Notes: generated by a model from the letters alone, not told the origin. Positions 1-8,766 are shown, numbered from the stretch's first letter. The stretch is DNA of 11,287 bases from Acanthaster planci (GCF_001949145.1 NW_019091355.1:1621737-1633023), one strand, 5' to 3'. Numbers and translations: made by a program.

Positions 1-164
1 TACATGTACAATAGGGCTGCTGGTTTTGTCTTCGTGACAAAATCCTCGACTTTCACTCTGGTATTTTGTTCCCCTTGAATCTATCTTTCTTCTCGTAACT
101 TGAACTAGATGAAATGGGTAAGACATGAGATCATAATGATGTCTGCCACGAACGAGGAGCTTAC
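1..164 (-). other. Start of RUFY intron 2 (partial)
   Basis: This stretch follows the exon 2 donor on the minus strand, which reads AAAT|GTAAGC with the GT at 164-163. The matching acceptor lies beyond the left edge. No further coding sequence is visible. A small hairpin (TTTTGTC, loop TTCGT, GACAAAA) lies near 25-43, and the window opens with a TACATGTACA unit. Plus-strand open frames across 109-415 are antisense shadows of exon 2. Confidence 0.7.
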
Positions 165-347
165 ATTTCAATCCGTGGCTCAGGATGTGCTCCATGACGA
201 CAAAGAATTGCTGGAGTGGAACGTGTTCATCGTCCAGTGTCCTTGCCTCGGCCAGAGCCGACTCAATGAGATTCTTGATGCAGAGCTTGGCCACATTGAG
301 CAGGTTGCTTCGCTCTACTAGCATGGGGTTCTTCATGACACTGTTAT
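165..347 (-). CDS. RUFY-family protein, exon 2: start of the RUN domain
   Basis: This internal exon encodes the N-terminal part of the RUN domain of a RUFY protein, an endosome and cytoskeleton adaptor family whose RUN domains act with small GTPases. Read on the minus strand after a TTTTTCTTCTTCAG acceptor, it starts with AT, which completes a GAT codon with the G left by exon 1. It then gives 60 codons and ends on a single T before the GTAAGC donor. The peptide includes [40 protein letters not shown] and SHGLK. These line up with vertebrate RUFY1/2/3 ([38 protein letters not shown]), recalled from knowledge of the family. Both flanking introns are phase 1. Assignment to RUFY is firm. Which paralogue it is stays open: invertebrates may carry one gene ancestral to RUFY1, 2 and 3, so no symbol is given. 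The C-terminal coiled coils and FYVE finger are outside the window. Confidence 0.93.
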
Positions 348-378
348 CTGAAGAAGAAAAACCAAATGTGGAAAAAAA

Positions 379-394
379 ACATGTACATGTACAT
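379..394. repeat. TACATG palindromic repeat
   Basis: An ACATGTACATGTACAT run 15 bp from the exon 2 acceptor tract. Its core GTACATGTAC equals its own reverse complement. It belongs to the family dispersed through the whole window. Confidence 0.75.
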
Positions 395-838
395 CTCTGT
401 TTTCCCTCTCTGTGAATGAATGTACAAGAGTAAGCCCCCCAATAATGGACTCCTCAAGCTTTGATTTAATTAAACTTTTAATAAACAAACTGCCAGCATT
501 ACGTAAACAAGTTAATGTAAAAACTGAAACCATACCTGCCGAAAGCACATGCACTGCATATTTCTCGGGCACGTCCATAAACCGCACCATAATCTATTGC
601 CATCTTTGCCACTGGCATCATTATCGATATTATCTTGGTCCCTAGCTTGATATCACTGTCAACATCACCCGCCCTCTGTCATTTTACAAAATAATCCAAA
701 TTAGGCAATAGTCTATCCCTAACAGTCCCAAATCCTCCGATTTCAATATGATTTTGCAACACCCTACAGGGTTAGGGCTATCCCCCTTGAAACTGTCCAT
801 ATCAAACTCATTTTGTGACATTCCCCACAAAGAAACAC

Positions 839-850
839 GTACATGTACAT
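839..850. repeat. TACATG palindromic repeat
   Basis: GTACATGTACAT preceded by AC, same family as the other clusters. Confidence 0.7.
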
Positions 851-1040
851 GCACCTGTTACCTGACAAGATCAGATGGACCATGGAATGCATACTATCCT
901 ATGTGCATTTGCCAAGATATCATCCAAGACATCTTGGTGGGAAATTAAAACCACAGAATAACAGTCGATACCATTTGACATACATTGTACTGTACATTCC
1001 ACATACTGTAGCAATAATGTGCATACCAGGAAATTCAGAC

Positions 1041-1060
1041 GTACGTACATGTACATGTAC
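1041..1060. repeat. TACATG palindromic repeat flanking a MITE
   Basis: Twenty bases of GTACGTACATGTACATGTAC directly abut the left end of the MITE copy at 1063. The MITE's other end is followed within 5 bp by another cluster (1219-1236), so the element may have inserted into a TACATG tract. Confidence 0.75.
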
Positions 1061-1062
1061 AG

Positions 1063-1214
1063 GAGTAATTCCAGAAATGAGGGGTCNTTTGGCTGGTAAT
1101 TTGCACTAATTCATCACTCTTGGAAATTTTAAAATGTACTGTGAACTTACAAAATCATGTCAGATATGACAGGGACACACCCAAAAAATGGACCCCTACT
1201 TTATAGAATGACCC
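1063..1214 (-). mobile_element. Non-autonomous inverted-repeat element (MITE), copy A
   Basis: About 152 bp, no coding capacity. The right end, read on the minus strand, begins GGGTCATTCTATAAA and continues AGGGGTCC. It matches the left arm of copy B (9148 to about 9275) over roughly 125 bp, sharing blocks such as ATCTGACAT, GATTTTGTAA, TTTCCAAGAGTGA, GAATTA and GCAAATTACC. The left end (1063-1086) is a diverged inverted copy of the same terminus, about 19 of 24 positions matching and ending AGGGGTC. The unresolved N at 1087 sits at the inner edge of that terminus. Compared with copy B the element lacks the right internal half, so it is either an internal-deletion derivative or an assembly collapse at the N. 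No clear target-site duplication is visible. Confidence 0.72.
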
Positions 1215-1218
1215 GCAA

Positions 1219-1236
1219 ACATGTACATGTACGTAC
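1219..1236. repeat. TACATG palindromic repeat
   Basis: ACATGTACATGTACGTAC, just outside the right end of MITE copy A. Confidence 0.7.
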
Positions 1237-1248
1237 TTATCAGTATTC

Positions 1249-1266
1249 TACATACATGTACATGTA
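1249..1266. repeat. TACATG palindromic repeat
   Basis: TACATACATGTACATGTA, the third cluster within 230 bp around the MITE. Confidence 0.7.
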
Positions 1267-1318
1267 GGAACAAAATGTACACTGTTGATATCTGTATCAG
1301 CACCAATACTATTTTATT

Positions 1319-1352
1319 TACATGTACATGTACTTGTACACGTACATGTACG
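1319..1352. repeat. Longest TACATG cluster in the window
   Basis: Thirty-four bases made of two TACATGTAC-type blocks joined by TTGTACACG. Each block is self-complementary and the two can also pair with each other, so the tract could extrude as a cruciform or form a hairpin in RNA. Function unknown. Confidence 0.75.
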
Positions 1353-1501
1353 CATATACACCACAAATGCTTTCACTCTCTATAACATAAAGCAACATGT
1401 TTAACAAGATAGAGGTAGTTTCCAAGTGATCTGTGGCTCTTCCTTCCATTGCAATCATGCCCTGCTCGAAAACATCTGCACCTAAAATGGAATATTGACA
1501 A

Positions 1502-1564
1502 CCTTCACCCTAACCCTCCTCAATCCTTCACCTGTTGGAGGACTGAGGAGTGTTAGGGTTAAGG
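1502..1564. repeat. Fold-back repeat with CCCTAAC arms
   Basis: An inverted repeat with 26-bp arms at 1502-1527 and 1539-1564 and an 11-bp loop. The arms match at about 23 of 26 positions. The left arm contains CACCCTAACCCTCCTCA, the right arm the complement, with GGAGTGTTAGGGTT. The CCCTAACCC stretch resembles telomere sequence but is not a tandem array. The structure suggests a short fold-back mobile element. A partial relative lies at 8617-8690. Confidence 0.75.
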
Positions 1565-1607
1565 ATATATGTACAAGTAAAAAAAATGTAATTTAACAGT
1601 TGGCAAA

Positions 1608-1617
1608 GTACATGTAC
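1608..1617. repeat. TACATG palindrome unit
   Basis: A single perfect GTACATGTAC palindrome, 44 bp from the fold-back repeat. Confidence 0.65.
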
Positions 1618-1888
1618 TCTATACAATTAAAAGGAAATCTTCTTCAGCCAGTTGCAATTGATATTTATTACACAGTAGTACCATGAGAAATATCATTATC
1701 AAAAACTGTTCTTTTTTCTTCATGTTATTCTTTTACATGAACTGTAGGCCTGATAGCCGTCTGGATTACTGCTACATGTACTGAAACAACCGAGAGGCAG
1801 ACTGCACCTATCCACGGCCTCAGCTATGAAACCCACTGGCTAATGTTCATCAAAAAATGTCACCCTATCTCAAGGACCATGCAAGAGT

Positions 1889-1913
1889 ATACATGTACGG
1901 TGTACATGTACAT
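1889..1913. repeat. Paired TACATG units
   Basis: TACATGTAC and TGTACATGTACA blocks separated by GG. The two halves are complementary and form an almost continuous inverted repeat. Confidence 0.7.
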
Positions 1914-2080
1914 TGTCGGATGAACTCGGAACTTAGAGAAGGATTTGCCTAGGTATAGGCACATTAATGCAAGCTGATACCTCGATACCTCAGGGACACA
2001 AATGTGTATGGACAGACTAGCAAATTGCATTACATGTATTCTTCATAAAATAGCTGGGGACATTTCAAAGAAAGGTTCAA

Positions 2081-2092
2081 GTACATGTACAT
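2081..2092. repeat. TACATG palindromic repeat
   Basis: GTACATGTACAT followed by GGACATGG, a diverging continuation of the repeat. Confidence 0.65.
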
Positions 2093-3241
2093 GGACATGG
2101 GTGTGTGATGCCCATTATTTCAATGAGCAACTGACATATTTAAGCAATACGATGTGCCACATAGCACCGTACATCTGTGCGGCATGTACAATGTACACAT
2201 ATTTTTAAGTGTTTGAAGACAAAAGTACTGGTATTTACAATATGATTCCCTCCCTTCTTACATACATCAACACCAAAAAAAGTCACATGGAACAGGCCCG
2301 TAATATATCCGAGTTCTGTGACGGGGAATTGAAGTACAGGCCCATTATTTTGAGAGCTGCGTCACAAGAAGTGCGGTACATGGACAGCAGGTACCATATT
2401 CACACACAGACTGTGATCCATACAAGCCCACGAGTGCACGATACCTACATGTATGCATCTTGTATCTCAGCAATAAATTAGGGTTCGATTTGATTTTTCA
2501 AAACAATTTTCTAAACAATATTTTCATCTGAAAATAATTAACCTGAGGAAAATGTTCACCCATATTTTACACATGTGCACTGGTACATTAAATTTACAAA
2601 TGCCCTTGCATAAGATATACATGTACAATGAAATTTATATGAAACTTTCAAAGAATGCTAAATTACATGTATATGTACAGTAGTTGACATGCACCAGTAT
2701 TTGTCCTGGGGGGGGCTGAGCACAATCGAAAAGCCAAAATGCTTCATGTGTTTGTAATCGACTTTGTGGATGTATGACAGGTGTACTATGAGAAGGATAT
2801 GAAGAACCACCCCATGCAGGCCTCATCACATGCATCACCTGACTTCATGTGAATGTTTGTCTGGAAGAACAGAAAGACCTTTGCATGAATTGTACACTTA
2901 GGATTTGCCACCTCCCCCCAGGGCCATTCAGGTATGTAACAGTGACTGGATAGGGGAATTCTTGTATTCATCCCTTAGCAATAATGAAACCCATTAGCAA
3001 GTCATCTGGAACCGAGTTGAGATGAATTTCAAAGACTTCTCAACAAAAATATCCAGGATCGTAAATGTATGCACATGAGGTACATGTACATTGTAAGTGA
3101 GGCATAAAGTAATACCATAAAATTGTCATTGCGAAGATGTGCCCTGAAACAAGAACTTCAGAAGTAAAAATCTTAATTTGCTGCAATAATTTTGTCACTG
3201 ACTCAAATGTTTAAAAATATGGGGGTTACTGAAATTTGATT

Positions 3242-3257
3242 CCTGTATATATACAGG
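3242..3257. repeat. Perfect 16-bp palindrome
   Basis: CCTGTATATATACAGG is exactly self-complementary. It is not part of the TACATG family and lies 38 bp from the hairpin at 3296. Confidence 0.8.
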
Positions 3258-3295
3258 CTACAATATAAACACTAAGCTAATTTCTAACACTCCAG

Positions 3296-3335
3296 ATCCT
3301 TCAAAATCTGTCAGATTTGTGGGATTTTGTAGGAT
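3296..3335. repeat. Hairpin with 13-bp arms
   Basis: ATCCTTCAAAATC (3296-3308) pairs with GATTTTGTAGGAT (3323-3335) at 12 of 13 positions across a 14-base loop. The loop and right arm also repeat GATTTGT/GATTTTGT/GATTTGC, so this may be a local duplication that became inverted. Possibly a remnant fold-back element. Confidence 0.65.
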
Positions 3336-4304
3336 TTGCAGGAACCTGTGAGGGCAATCAATAATCACACAGTGAAAAGCCTTAAAGAGAGACGAGGTCA
3401 GCATACATCCTGCGCTGTTTTCTCTGTACACACTTGTATACATTTGCATAGAGCCTAGCCAGTCAATGCAAGACACAAATGGTACTTGTAGCCTTAATTA
3501 AAGGGACATGTTAAATACACGTAACATATTGTAGATGGGCTTTTCTTTACCATATCCATTTAGCATGCAGTTAATTACATGTGCGTGTATACACATTGCA
3601 ATCCATTTATTGTCTAAACGTGGAACCTGGACAAAAAATATTCACAGTTAGACTATTTTTTGTAAGGCACTCGAGGCTCGTGGCTACTGTGTATCCACTC
3701 TCAACTACTCACGACTTGCACTTGTACATGTAATGACAGAAAGTGTTGTGCACATTCAAACAAAAATATACATCTCAATCTGAGAAACATATCCAAGCAA
3801 TCAGAAACACACCTACACAAAACCATAAATATATGTGGGAAAAAAAGCAAAATTCTATTTAAACTATGATGCACTCCACCAGCATCTGGCACATGCGATG
3901 GGTTATTACAATGTGCATGTACATCCCTTGAGGCATTCAGATTGGACGGACATGTAAATGATGCAGAATGGAAAATGGGGAAGTGCTAGGAAAATAATGT
4001 GATAAATAGTCTAGAAATCTCTATTTCTCTGTCAGATATCAGATAATAAGATGTAGCTGATTCACAAAATGAATCTGTGTCCCACTCCTAAAAACAAACA
4101 TACATGATTGTATGTACACTTACACTGTACATGTATGGAAGGTCCACATGTACGGTATGTGTACATTCATCATGCGCCAGATAAGATGAAATATTATATG
4201 CCTGAACTTCTAAGATGTACATACAATGTATGATGGCCTTCATCAGAACAAAAATTAGAAGGAAATTTACAAATCTTTTGCAGGAATAGATTCTGTCTAG
4301 ATAC

Positions 4305-4488
4305 CTTCATCATCTTCGGATGGTGACATTAACTTGGGCGTGGCACCGGGCGTGCCTGCTGTCATGTCAGCCAGTTCCCGAAGGCACAGCCACTCCCCGT
4401 CTACTGACACTCGGAAGTTGCACAGGTAGATAGTGTCCGCCATGGCTGTCCCTCCTTCAGTGCCGGGCTGGGGTAAGTCGGCATCCAT
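4305..4488 (-). CDS. RUFY-family protein, exon 1 with start codon
   Basis: The first coding exon of the minus-strand RUFY gene: 61 codons plus one G, then a GTATCT donor. The ATG at 4488-4486 has A at -3 and G at +4. It is the first in-frame ATG after an in-frame TGA about 50 bases upstream. The peptide starts MDADLPQPGTEGGTAMA and continues DTIYLCNFRVSVDGEWLCLR. Residues 18-39 match the N-terminus I recall for vertebrate RUFY3 (METIYLCKFRVSMDGEWLCL), which precedes the RUN domain. The tail is a Ser/Pro/Asp/Glu-rich linker ending SPSEDDE. The remaining G joins AT of exon 2 to give Asp, so the frame is kept across the 3957-bp intron. The second methionine, residue 16, aligns with the vertebrate start, so the first 15 residues may be lineage-specific or the second ATG may be used. 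Confidence 0.92.
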
Positions 4489-4865
4489 TTTATACTCAAA
4501 GAGCTTCACAAGTTCACACCAATCGCATGTGAAGGCTATTCAATGTTACTCCGATAATTAATGCAGGTAACAAATGTGCTACAAGTGTCACCTTCGTCCT
4601 GAGGATCTAATATTAGAGTTCTCAACGGCCGATGCAGATTTCTTACTCAGTCTTTTTCCAGTCGCCTCCTGATATTTAAAGCTCCGTCAGTAAACCGTCG
4701 CCGTCTTTATCAAATCATACAATCCATAAGAGTGCTATCACATTACTCGTCTTTGAATCGACTACACAATTCCTGAATAGTCCACTTTCCAGTGAGAATG
4801 GTTTGTGTTCAGGGAGTACGTAAGCTACTTGCGAAACGAAGACAATTCTGAGCTGGGACCTTCGC
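4489..4865 (-). promoter_or_regulatory. Probable RUFY 5' leader / proximal promoter region
   Basis: This 377-bp stretch lies between the RUFY start codon and the small ORF at 4866-5051. It has more CpG dinucleotides than the surrounding introns, for example in CGTCGCCGTC on the plus strand near 4697. It has no TACATG cluster. No AATAAA or ATTAAA is visible on the minus strand here, so a transcript carrying the upstream ORF has no obvious place to end before RUFY. A donor-like CTGA|GTAAGA lies on the minus strand near 4640-4650, which would allow a spliced leader. No start site can be fixed by eye. Confidence 0.4.
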
Positions 4866-5051
4866 TCAGAATCCAGAAGGAGGGGATGGGTACAGGATGT
4901 CTACAGAATCTGGGGAATTTTCATCCAGGAGACCGTGATACTCCCAAATCCGGAGACGCAGACGGAGGACTTTGCTGGCAAAGTGGATTACCGTGGCAAC
5001 ACTGACGACAAACACAACTAGGGTGAACAGGAGAAGTAGCCACAGCATCAA
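4866..5051 (-). CDS. Small membrane-protein-like ORF upstream of RUFY (candidate)
   Basis: A complete 61-residue ORF, bounded by an in-frame TGA upstream of its tandem ATG ATG and by TGA at its end. The second ATG has A at -3. Residues 2-26 form one strong hydrophobic segment (LWLLLLFTLVVFVVSVATVI). A basic stretch follows (KVLRLRLR), then an acidic and proline-rich tail (LDENSPDSVD, PSPPSGF). This is the layout of a signal-anchored single-pass microprotein with the tail in the cytosol. I recognise no family. It sits 377 bp upstream of the RUFY start on the same strand, so it could be an upstream ORF in the RUFY leader, a separate small gene, or chance. The opposing plus-strand frame at 4805-5005 looks like its shadow. 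Confidence 0.35.
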   Translation of the reverse strand: MMLWLLLLFTLVVFVVSVATVIHFASKVLRLRLRIWEYHGLLDENSPDSVDILYPSPPSGF

Positions 5052-5479
5052 GCTCCTTTGATGTGAATCGTCGGCACGGCAGCATCAATTATGCGCAGGC
5101 TTGGAACACTAGGGGAAATCTCCCTCTACAGGGTGTACGGTACCATGCAAAATACCAATTAGACAAACCGTTCAAGCCCAAGAATTACAGTAAAATATTG
5201 AAGTCAATGGGCACACGCACACAATACGCATTAGAGTATGCTTGAGTTGATGACATGTACGTGTGCACAAAGTCTACCGCTCCCAAAAACACTCCACCGT
5301 ACCAACAGAAATGTACCATATTGTCAATGCTCTTAAGATATTGTAAGACATGAATGCTCTGCTAGTCTTGATGCATGGATTCTATATACGCACGATTGCA
5401 CAGCCTTTCACAAGAGCACTAATGCACCATCTGTAAGGCAATCACTAGAAAACTACTCTTGCAGAGGTACATGTAGACA
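5052..5479. other. Non-coding stretch, no recognised gene
   Basis: I see no supportable gene here. The short open frame at 5063-5245 has no recognisable features. A GACATGTACGTGTGCACA stretch near 5252-5270 is a diverged TACATG-type repeat. By position the region could hold promoter or leader sequence for the ORFs on either side. Confidence 0.5.
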
Positions 5480-5647
5480 ATGTCCACTTCTCATTTTCGA
5501 TTTCAGAATCAGATTGCTGATGATGAGCAGTCGACAGCGGCAGTTCAGAGACTGACTGAACAGGAAATTAAGAGAGCAAAAATGAGGACCGTCTTGCCGA
5601 TGCAAGTGCAGTGGGGTGATGGGCGCTGTGCCCAGCACGGGAAATGA
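5480..5647 (+). CDS. 55-residue ORF or terminal exon (candidate)
   Basis: An ATG at 5480 with A at -3, preceded directly by an in-frame TAG, opens a 55-residue frame ending at TGA 5645-5647. The peptide begins MSTSHFRFQNQIADDEQ and includes AAVQRLTEQEIKRAKM, a charged stretch that could be helical, then QVQWGDGRC. It is the only plus-strand frame open across the segment. A strong acceptor-like tract (CTTCTCATTTTCGATTTCAG, ending at 5505) lies inside the ORF, so the coding part could be a last exon starting at AAT (5506) rather than a free-standing ORF. No matching donor or upstream plus-strand exon is evident. The minus strand is also open here (5453-5638), which weakens the case. No family recognised. 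Confidence 0.2.
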   Translation: MSTSHFRFQNQIADDEQSTAAVQRLTEQEIKRAKMRTVLPMQVQWGDGRCAQHGK

Positions 5648-6274
5648 GAGCTCGCTGGCTAATTATATGATGCTATCCCAACGCAGCCAGTCAGGACTGT
5701 CTGTAGGCAGCCATGGGTATGCATATATGTAGGCTGCCTGATCTTAATGTGTGGCGTGATCGGCATACGTGTACACTGTACTCTGATCTCGGCAGACTTT
5801 AAGGAGATGGGGAGGGGGGGTGGAGAGCTGTGGCATCTGTGACTTCATCTCAGACCAGACTGGGAGATGCAACTCTTGAAATGGCATCGAGGTTGAGAGT
5901 AATTGTCTGGAAGACAGCTCGCATGCCGATTAAGGACTGTCAATTCTGATAAAGTTATCAACTTGTTTCTCTTAAAACTTGAGTGCCTGAAAAACAAAAT
6001 CCCGCTTGGGTAGGTCACACTTGGGAATATAAGCTCAAAATGGAAAAAAAAGGGGAAAAATGTACAAAACATGAATATGGTAAGATGGTACGCTTAAAGG
6101 AATTCAGCGGAGTAGTTTTACCTTTAAGAAATGTGATGTACAAGTACTGTACGTGCATGAAAACCATGCTCAATTTTAAGAAATTCAAAAGCTACAACGT
6201 ACATGTAAGGTTGTCCCCCAAATAAAGTACCTGTATTATGTACATGTAAATTTATGTATCAAGATATTCAGGAA

Positions 6275-6290
6275 GTACATGTACATGTAT
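6275..6290. repeat. TACATG palindromic repeat
   Basis: GTACATGTACATGTAT. A further TGTACATGTA unit lies at about 6239-6248. Confidence 0.7.
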
Positions 6291-6526
6291 ATAAAACAAA
6301 TTTCTTGCAGCAGAATTCTGCTTGATGACAGACATACACACATGCCCAGATGAGACTGTTTCTACTGATAAAATGTTTGTGCATTCTCAGTTCCGGTATA
6401 CACCGGATTTACTGCCAATGTAAACTTGTTGTGTGTTCTTATGCCTCCAAGTTTGCACCACAAAGAGTTCCATGTATTCACTACACATACATTGTAACAC
6501 AGGCTCTCAGGTCAGATCTGTATTAA

Positions 6527-6601
6527 TCTAACCCCCTAGCATGCCGAGGGGCCATTGAAATCCTGCATAACCTTGTTGGGTTCAGCATGGTTAGGGTAAA
6601 C
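6527..6601. repeat. Imperfect inverted repeat with TAACCC arms
   Basis: The left arm (6527-6547, CTAACCCCCTAGCATGCCGA) and right arm (6581-6601, TTCAGCATGGTTAGGGTAAA) pair imperfectly with a small gap, across about 33 bases. The CTAACCC content recalls the fold-back at 1502-1564, but the cores differ. Possibly another degraded fold-back element. Confidence 0.4.
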
Positions 6602-7664
6602 ACTAAAAATATTCAAAGTCACTTTTAAGGTACATGCACTTCTTTGAGACCTGCGTTTATCACAGAATGCCCAACCATACCCCTATACTACAACACTTAC
6701 GACCATTTTAATGGCTTTCATCAGTAGGCACAGGACTCTTTAATCAATGCCATGATGGAATCCAGAACCCATCAACCTTTGCAGGAAAATGCAAGTATTG
6801 CCTGAGCTTTATACCAGCATCATAAGTAGCATGTGAACACCAATACAAGATGTGACATGCTTGCAATGAAGCAGACTGCAGTAGGCAAGGATGCAATCAT
6901 CGACAATACAAGCACTCATTACTCAGGGGAGTTTTCATTCTTTTCTTTCCTTTTCAAATGTGCATTTTATTTAAATATTATTATGCTGTTGTATTGTCAC
7001 CTCCTTGTGAAATGTTTCTTGGTTTTGCATGTCGAAATTGTGAAAAAAAATTAAAATATCACATACAATACAAAATACAAAACAACATACAAAATGTGTA
7101 CATTAAAATCAACAATTCTGAAAAATACCTACAACATATCACATCAAATACAATCCTCACTAGGTTCTGGATAATTCTGCCAACCAGAATTAATCTTTCC
7201 AAACTAGACAAAAAAAAGATTCATTTTACTTATGACGGATTCCCAGTTTCAAGACAGCATGTCCAATGACCGGTACCCGTACCAGAGCAATGCCATGAGG
7301 AACATTTACAGAACATGTGTACTGCTTTACCTCCATGGATGCATTTGCCAAATAAAAAGGAAATGGAAAGTTCACAAACCCTTTGATGCTGTTGGCTGTT
7401 TAGTAAAACAACCCCTAGCCAAGAGAGTCAATTCAAAGGGTTCATCCACAAAATGTTGTCAGGCTACCGCACACAGTGTAACTTCTTCCACAATAAATAA
7501 CATGACTAACCACACATGTTCAAGATAGGTAAACTTGTGTACTGTACATACATGTATCACACACAAATGATCGGCACAGACTTCACTACCTGAAGACAAA
7601 ACTTCAAAGCACAGACAGACATCAACATGAAAAATGTACAGCAGGAACCTGGTGAGAATGTGAA

Positions 7665-7679
7665 ACATGTACATGTATA
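7665..7679. repeat. TACATG palindromic repeat
   Basis: ACATGTACATGTATA, same family. Confidence 0.65.
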
Positions 7680-7984
7680 AAATGTCACAATTCCTGATCG
7701 TTATGTGCCACTCTGCAGCTCTGCCTGATTTGAAAATGAGGGCCAGACAAATCTCAGTGGACTGCGCCATTTATGATAGGGGGAGGGCCATCTCACTTGA
7801 AGATGGCATTGACGGATACAGTACGTATGCTCCAACATACAGAATGTCATGTATGATTTATACCACAACCAAATTGATGACTATGGCAAGTGTTTTGCTA
7901 CACCTAAGCTAATGGGGATTATATGCATAAACACATTACAGAAACATTAAATACCGGTACATGATTTGCTGCTTGAGCAGCAAT

Positions 7985-7999
7985 TACATGTACATGTAC
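7985..7999. repeat. TACATG palindromic repeat
   Basis: TACATGTACATGTAC, same family. Confidence 0.7.
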
Positions 8000-8220
8000 C
8001 GTAGTTTGCAAGATTCTGACCCAGATGGGTAAAAAACTTTTTCATTTGAAAGGATGTATTGGTCCATGTACACTTTGCGAGTGAGATCTCACAAGTTTAT
8101 GTACCGGGGGTAAGTAAGAATCTAATCCTGAGCAAATCTACTGTGTCTTGTTTTCATAACCCCTTCAAAGTGAAACCACGCTCAGTCTCAATATACAGGT
8201 ATAAACACGTGCTGTTAACT

Positions 8221-8238
8221 TGTACAAGTACATGTACA
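8221..8238. repeat. TACATG-type repeat
   Basis: TGTACAAGTACATGTACA, a unit with one internal substitution. Confidence 0.65.
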
Positions 8239-8400
8239 GTATGTGAAGATCAGTGAGTTACAGGGTCCAAAATATTCCAACCTTTTCTCGAAGTGGTTTT
8301 ACAACGATTCTAAAAAGACACTAGTTATCTGATTGAGGCATAGACTCTGTCTGATCTCCATGAATTCTTGATGAGAGGTGCTACTCCATGGCACCTGCAC

Positions 8401-8417
8401 ACGTGTACATGTACATG
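8401..8417. repeat. TACATG palindromic repeat
   Basis: ACGTGTACATGTACATG. Another unit (TGTACATGTACC) follows at 8517-8528. Confidence 0.65.
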
Positions 8418-8616
8418 AATAATGATAATGGTGCAGACGTCTACATTAAATATTCACCTGCATGCTGTACACACATGCATCAGAGTGGAATTAAGATGAA
8501 CATGGGGGGGGAAAGATGTACATGTACCTAAAATAACTCCTGTGTGCAATTTGATAATTGAACATTACACAGACAGTTACAGTGTACATTAACATAAACT
8601 TCTCATTTCCTCATCA

Positions 8617-8690
8617 ATTCTCCCTAACAAATCCTTCAAAAATATGAGGAGTGATGTTGGGTAATCAGGGAGGACTGAGTGTTAATTGAA
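8617..8690 (+). repeat. Degraded relative of the CCCTAAC fold-back repeat
   Basis: It shares ordered blocks with 1502-1564: CCCTAAC, AATCCTTCA, GAGGAGTG, GTTGGG (against TTAGGG), GGAGGACTGAG and GTGTTA. The order is partly rearranged and the arms no longer pair well. Best read as an old or rearranged copy of the same family. Confidence 0.45.
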
Positions 8691-8751
8691 ACTCTGATTA
8701 ATTTAGCAAGATAATGGGATTGATTTCACATTCTCAAGCCTCGTCTGCAAC

Positions 8752-8766
8752 TACATGTACATGTAA
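8752..8766. repeat. TACATG palindromic repeat
   Basis: TACATGTACATGTAA. A TGTACATGTA unit also occurs at 8901-8910. Confidence 0.65.

Larger units (their letters stand above)
348..4304 (-). other. RUFY intron 1 (3957 bp, phase 1)
   Basis: The intron runs from a donor reading GAAG|GTATCT at 4304 to a TTTTTCTTCTTCAG acceptor ending at 348. The open frames inside it are short, low in complexity and full of TACATG-derived Tyr-Met-Tyr or Thr-Cys-Thr-Cys runs, and I see no exon-like conservation in any of them. It contains a MITE copy (1063-1214), a CCCTAAC fold-back repeat (1502-1564), a perfect 16-bp palindrome (3242-3257), a hairpin (3296-3335) and about ten TACATG clusters. An undetected short exon cannot be excluded by eye. 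Confidence 0.8.

Noticed and set aside
109-415. Plus-strand open frames over the RUFY exon
   Set aside because: They are shadows. The minus strand encodes clear RUN-domain sequence with proper splice sites on both sides.
1502-1564. Interstitial telomere repeat (CCCTAACCC)
   Set aside because: Only one and a half telomere-like units occur, inside the arms of an inverted repeat. There is no tandem array.
2635-2971. Two minus-strand frames in RUFY intron 1
   Set aside because: They overlap each other, have no matching splice phases and no recognisable domain, and fall within a well-supported intron.
5845-6072. Minus-strand frame with an acceptor-like TTTTGTTTTTCAG near 5990, considered as a downstream exon of the 10816 gene
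   Set aside because: The open frame after this acceptor needs a phase-2 donor, whereas the 10618 donor is phase 1. The phase-1 frame stops within ten codons, and the peptide has no recognisable domain.
6833-7269. Overlapping AT-rich plus-strand frames with hydrophobic stretches
   Set aside because: The Tyr/Asn/Ile/Lys-rich composition is what AT-rich intronic DNA gives, and the second frame includes a repetitive ACATACAAAAT tract. No evidence of coding.
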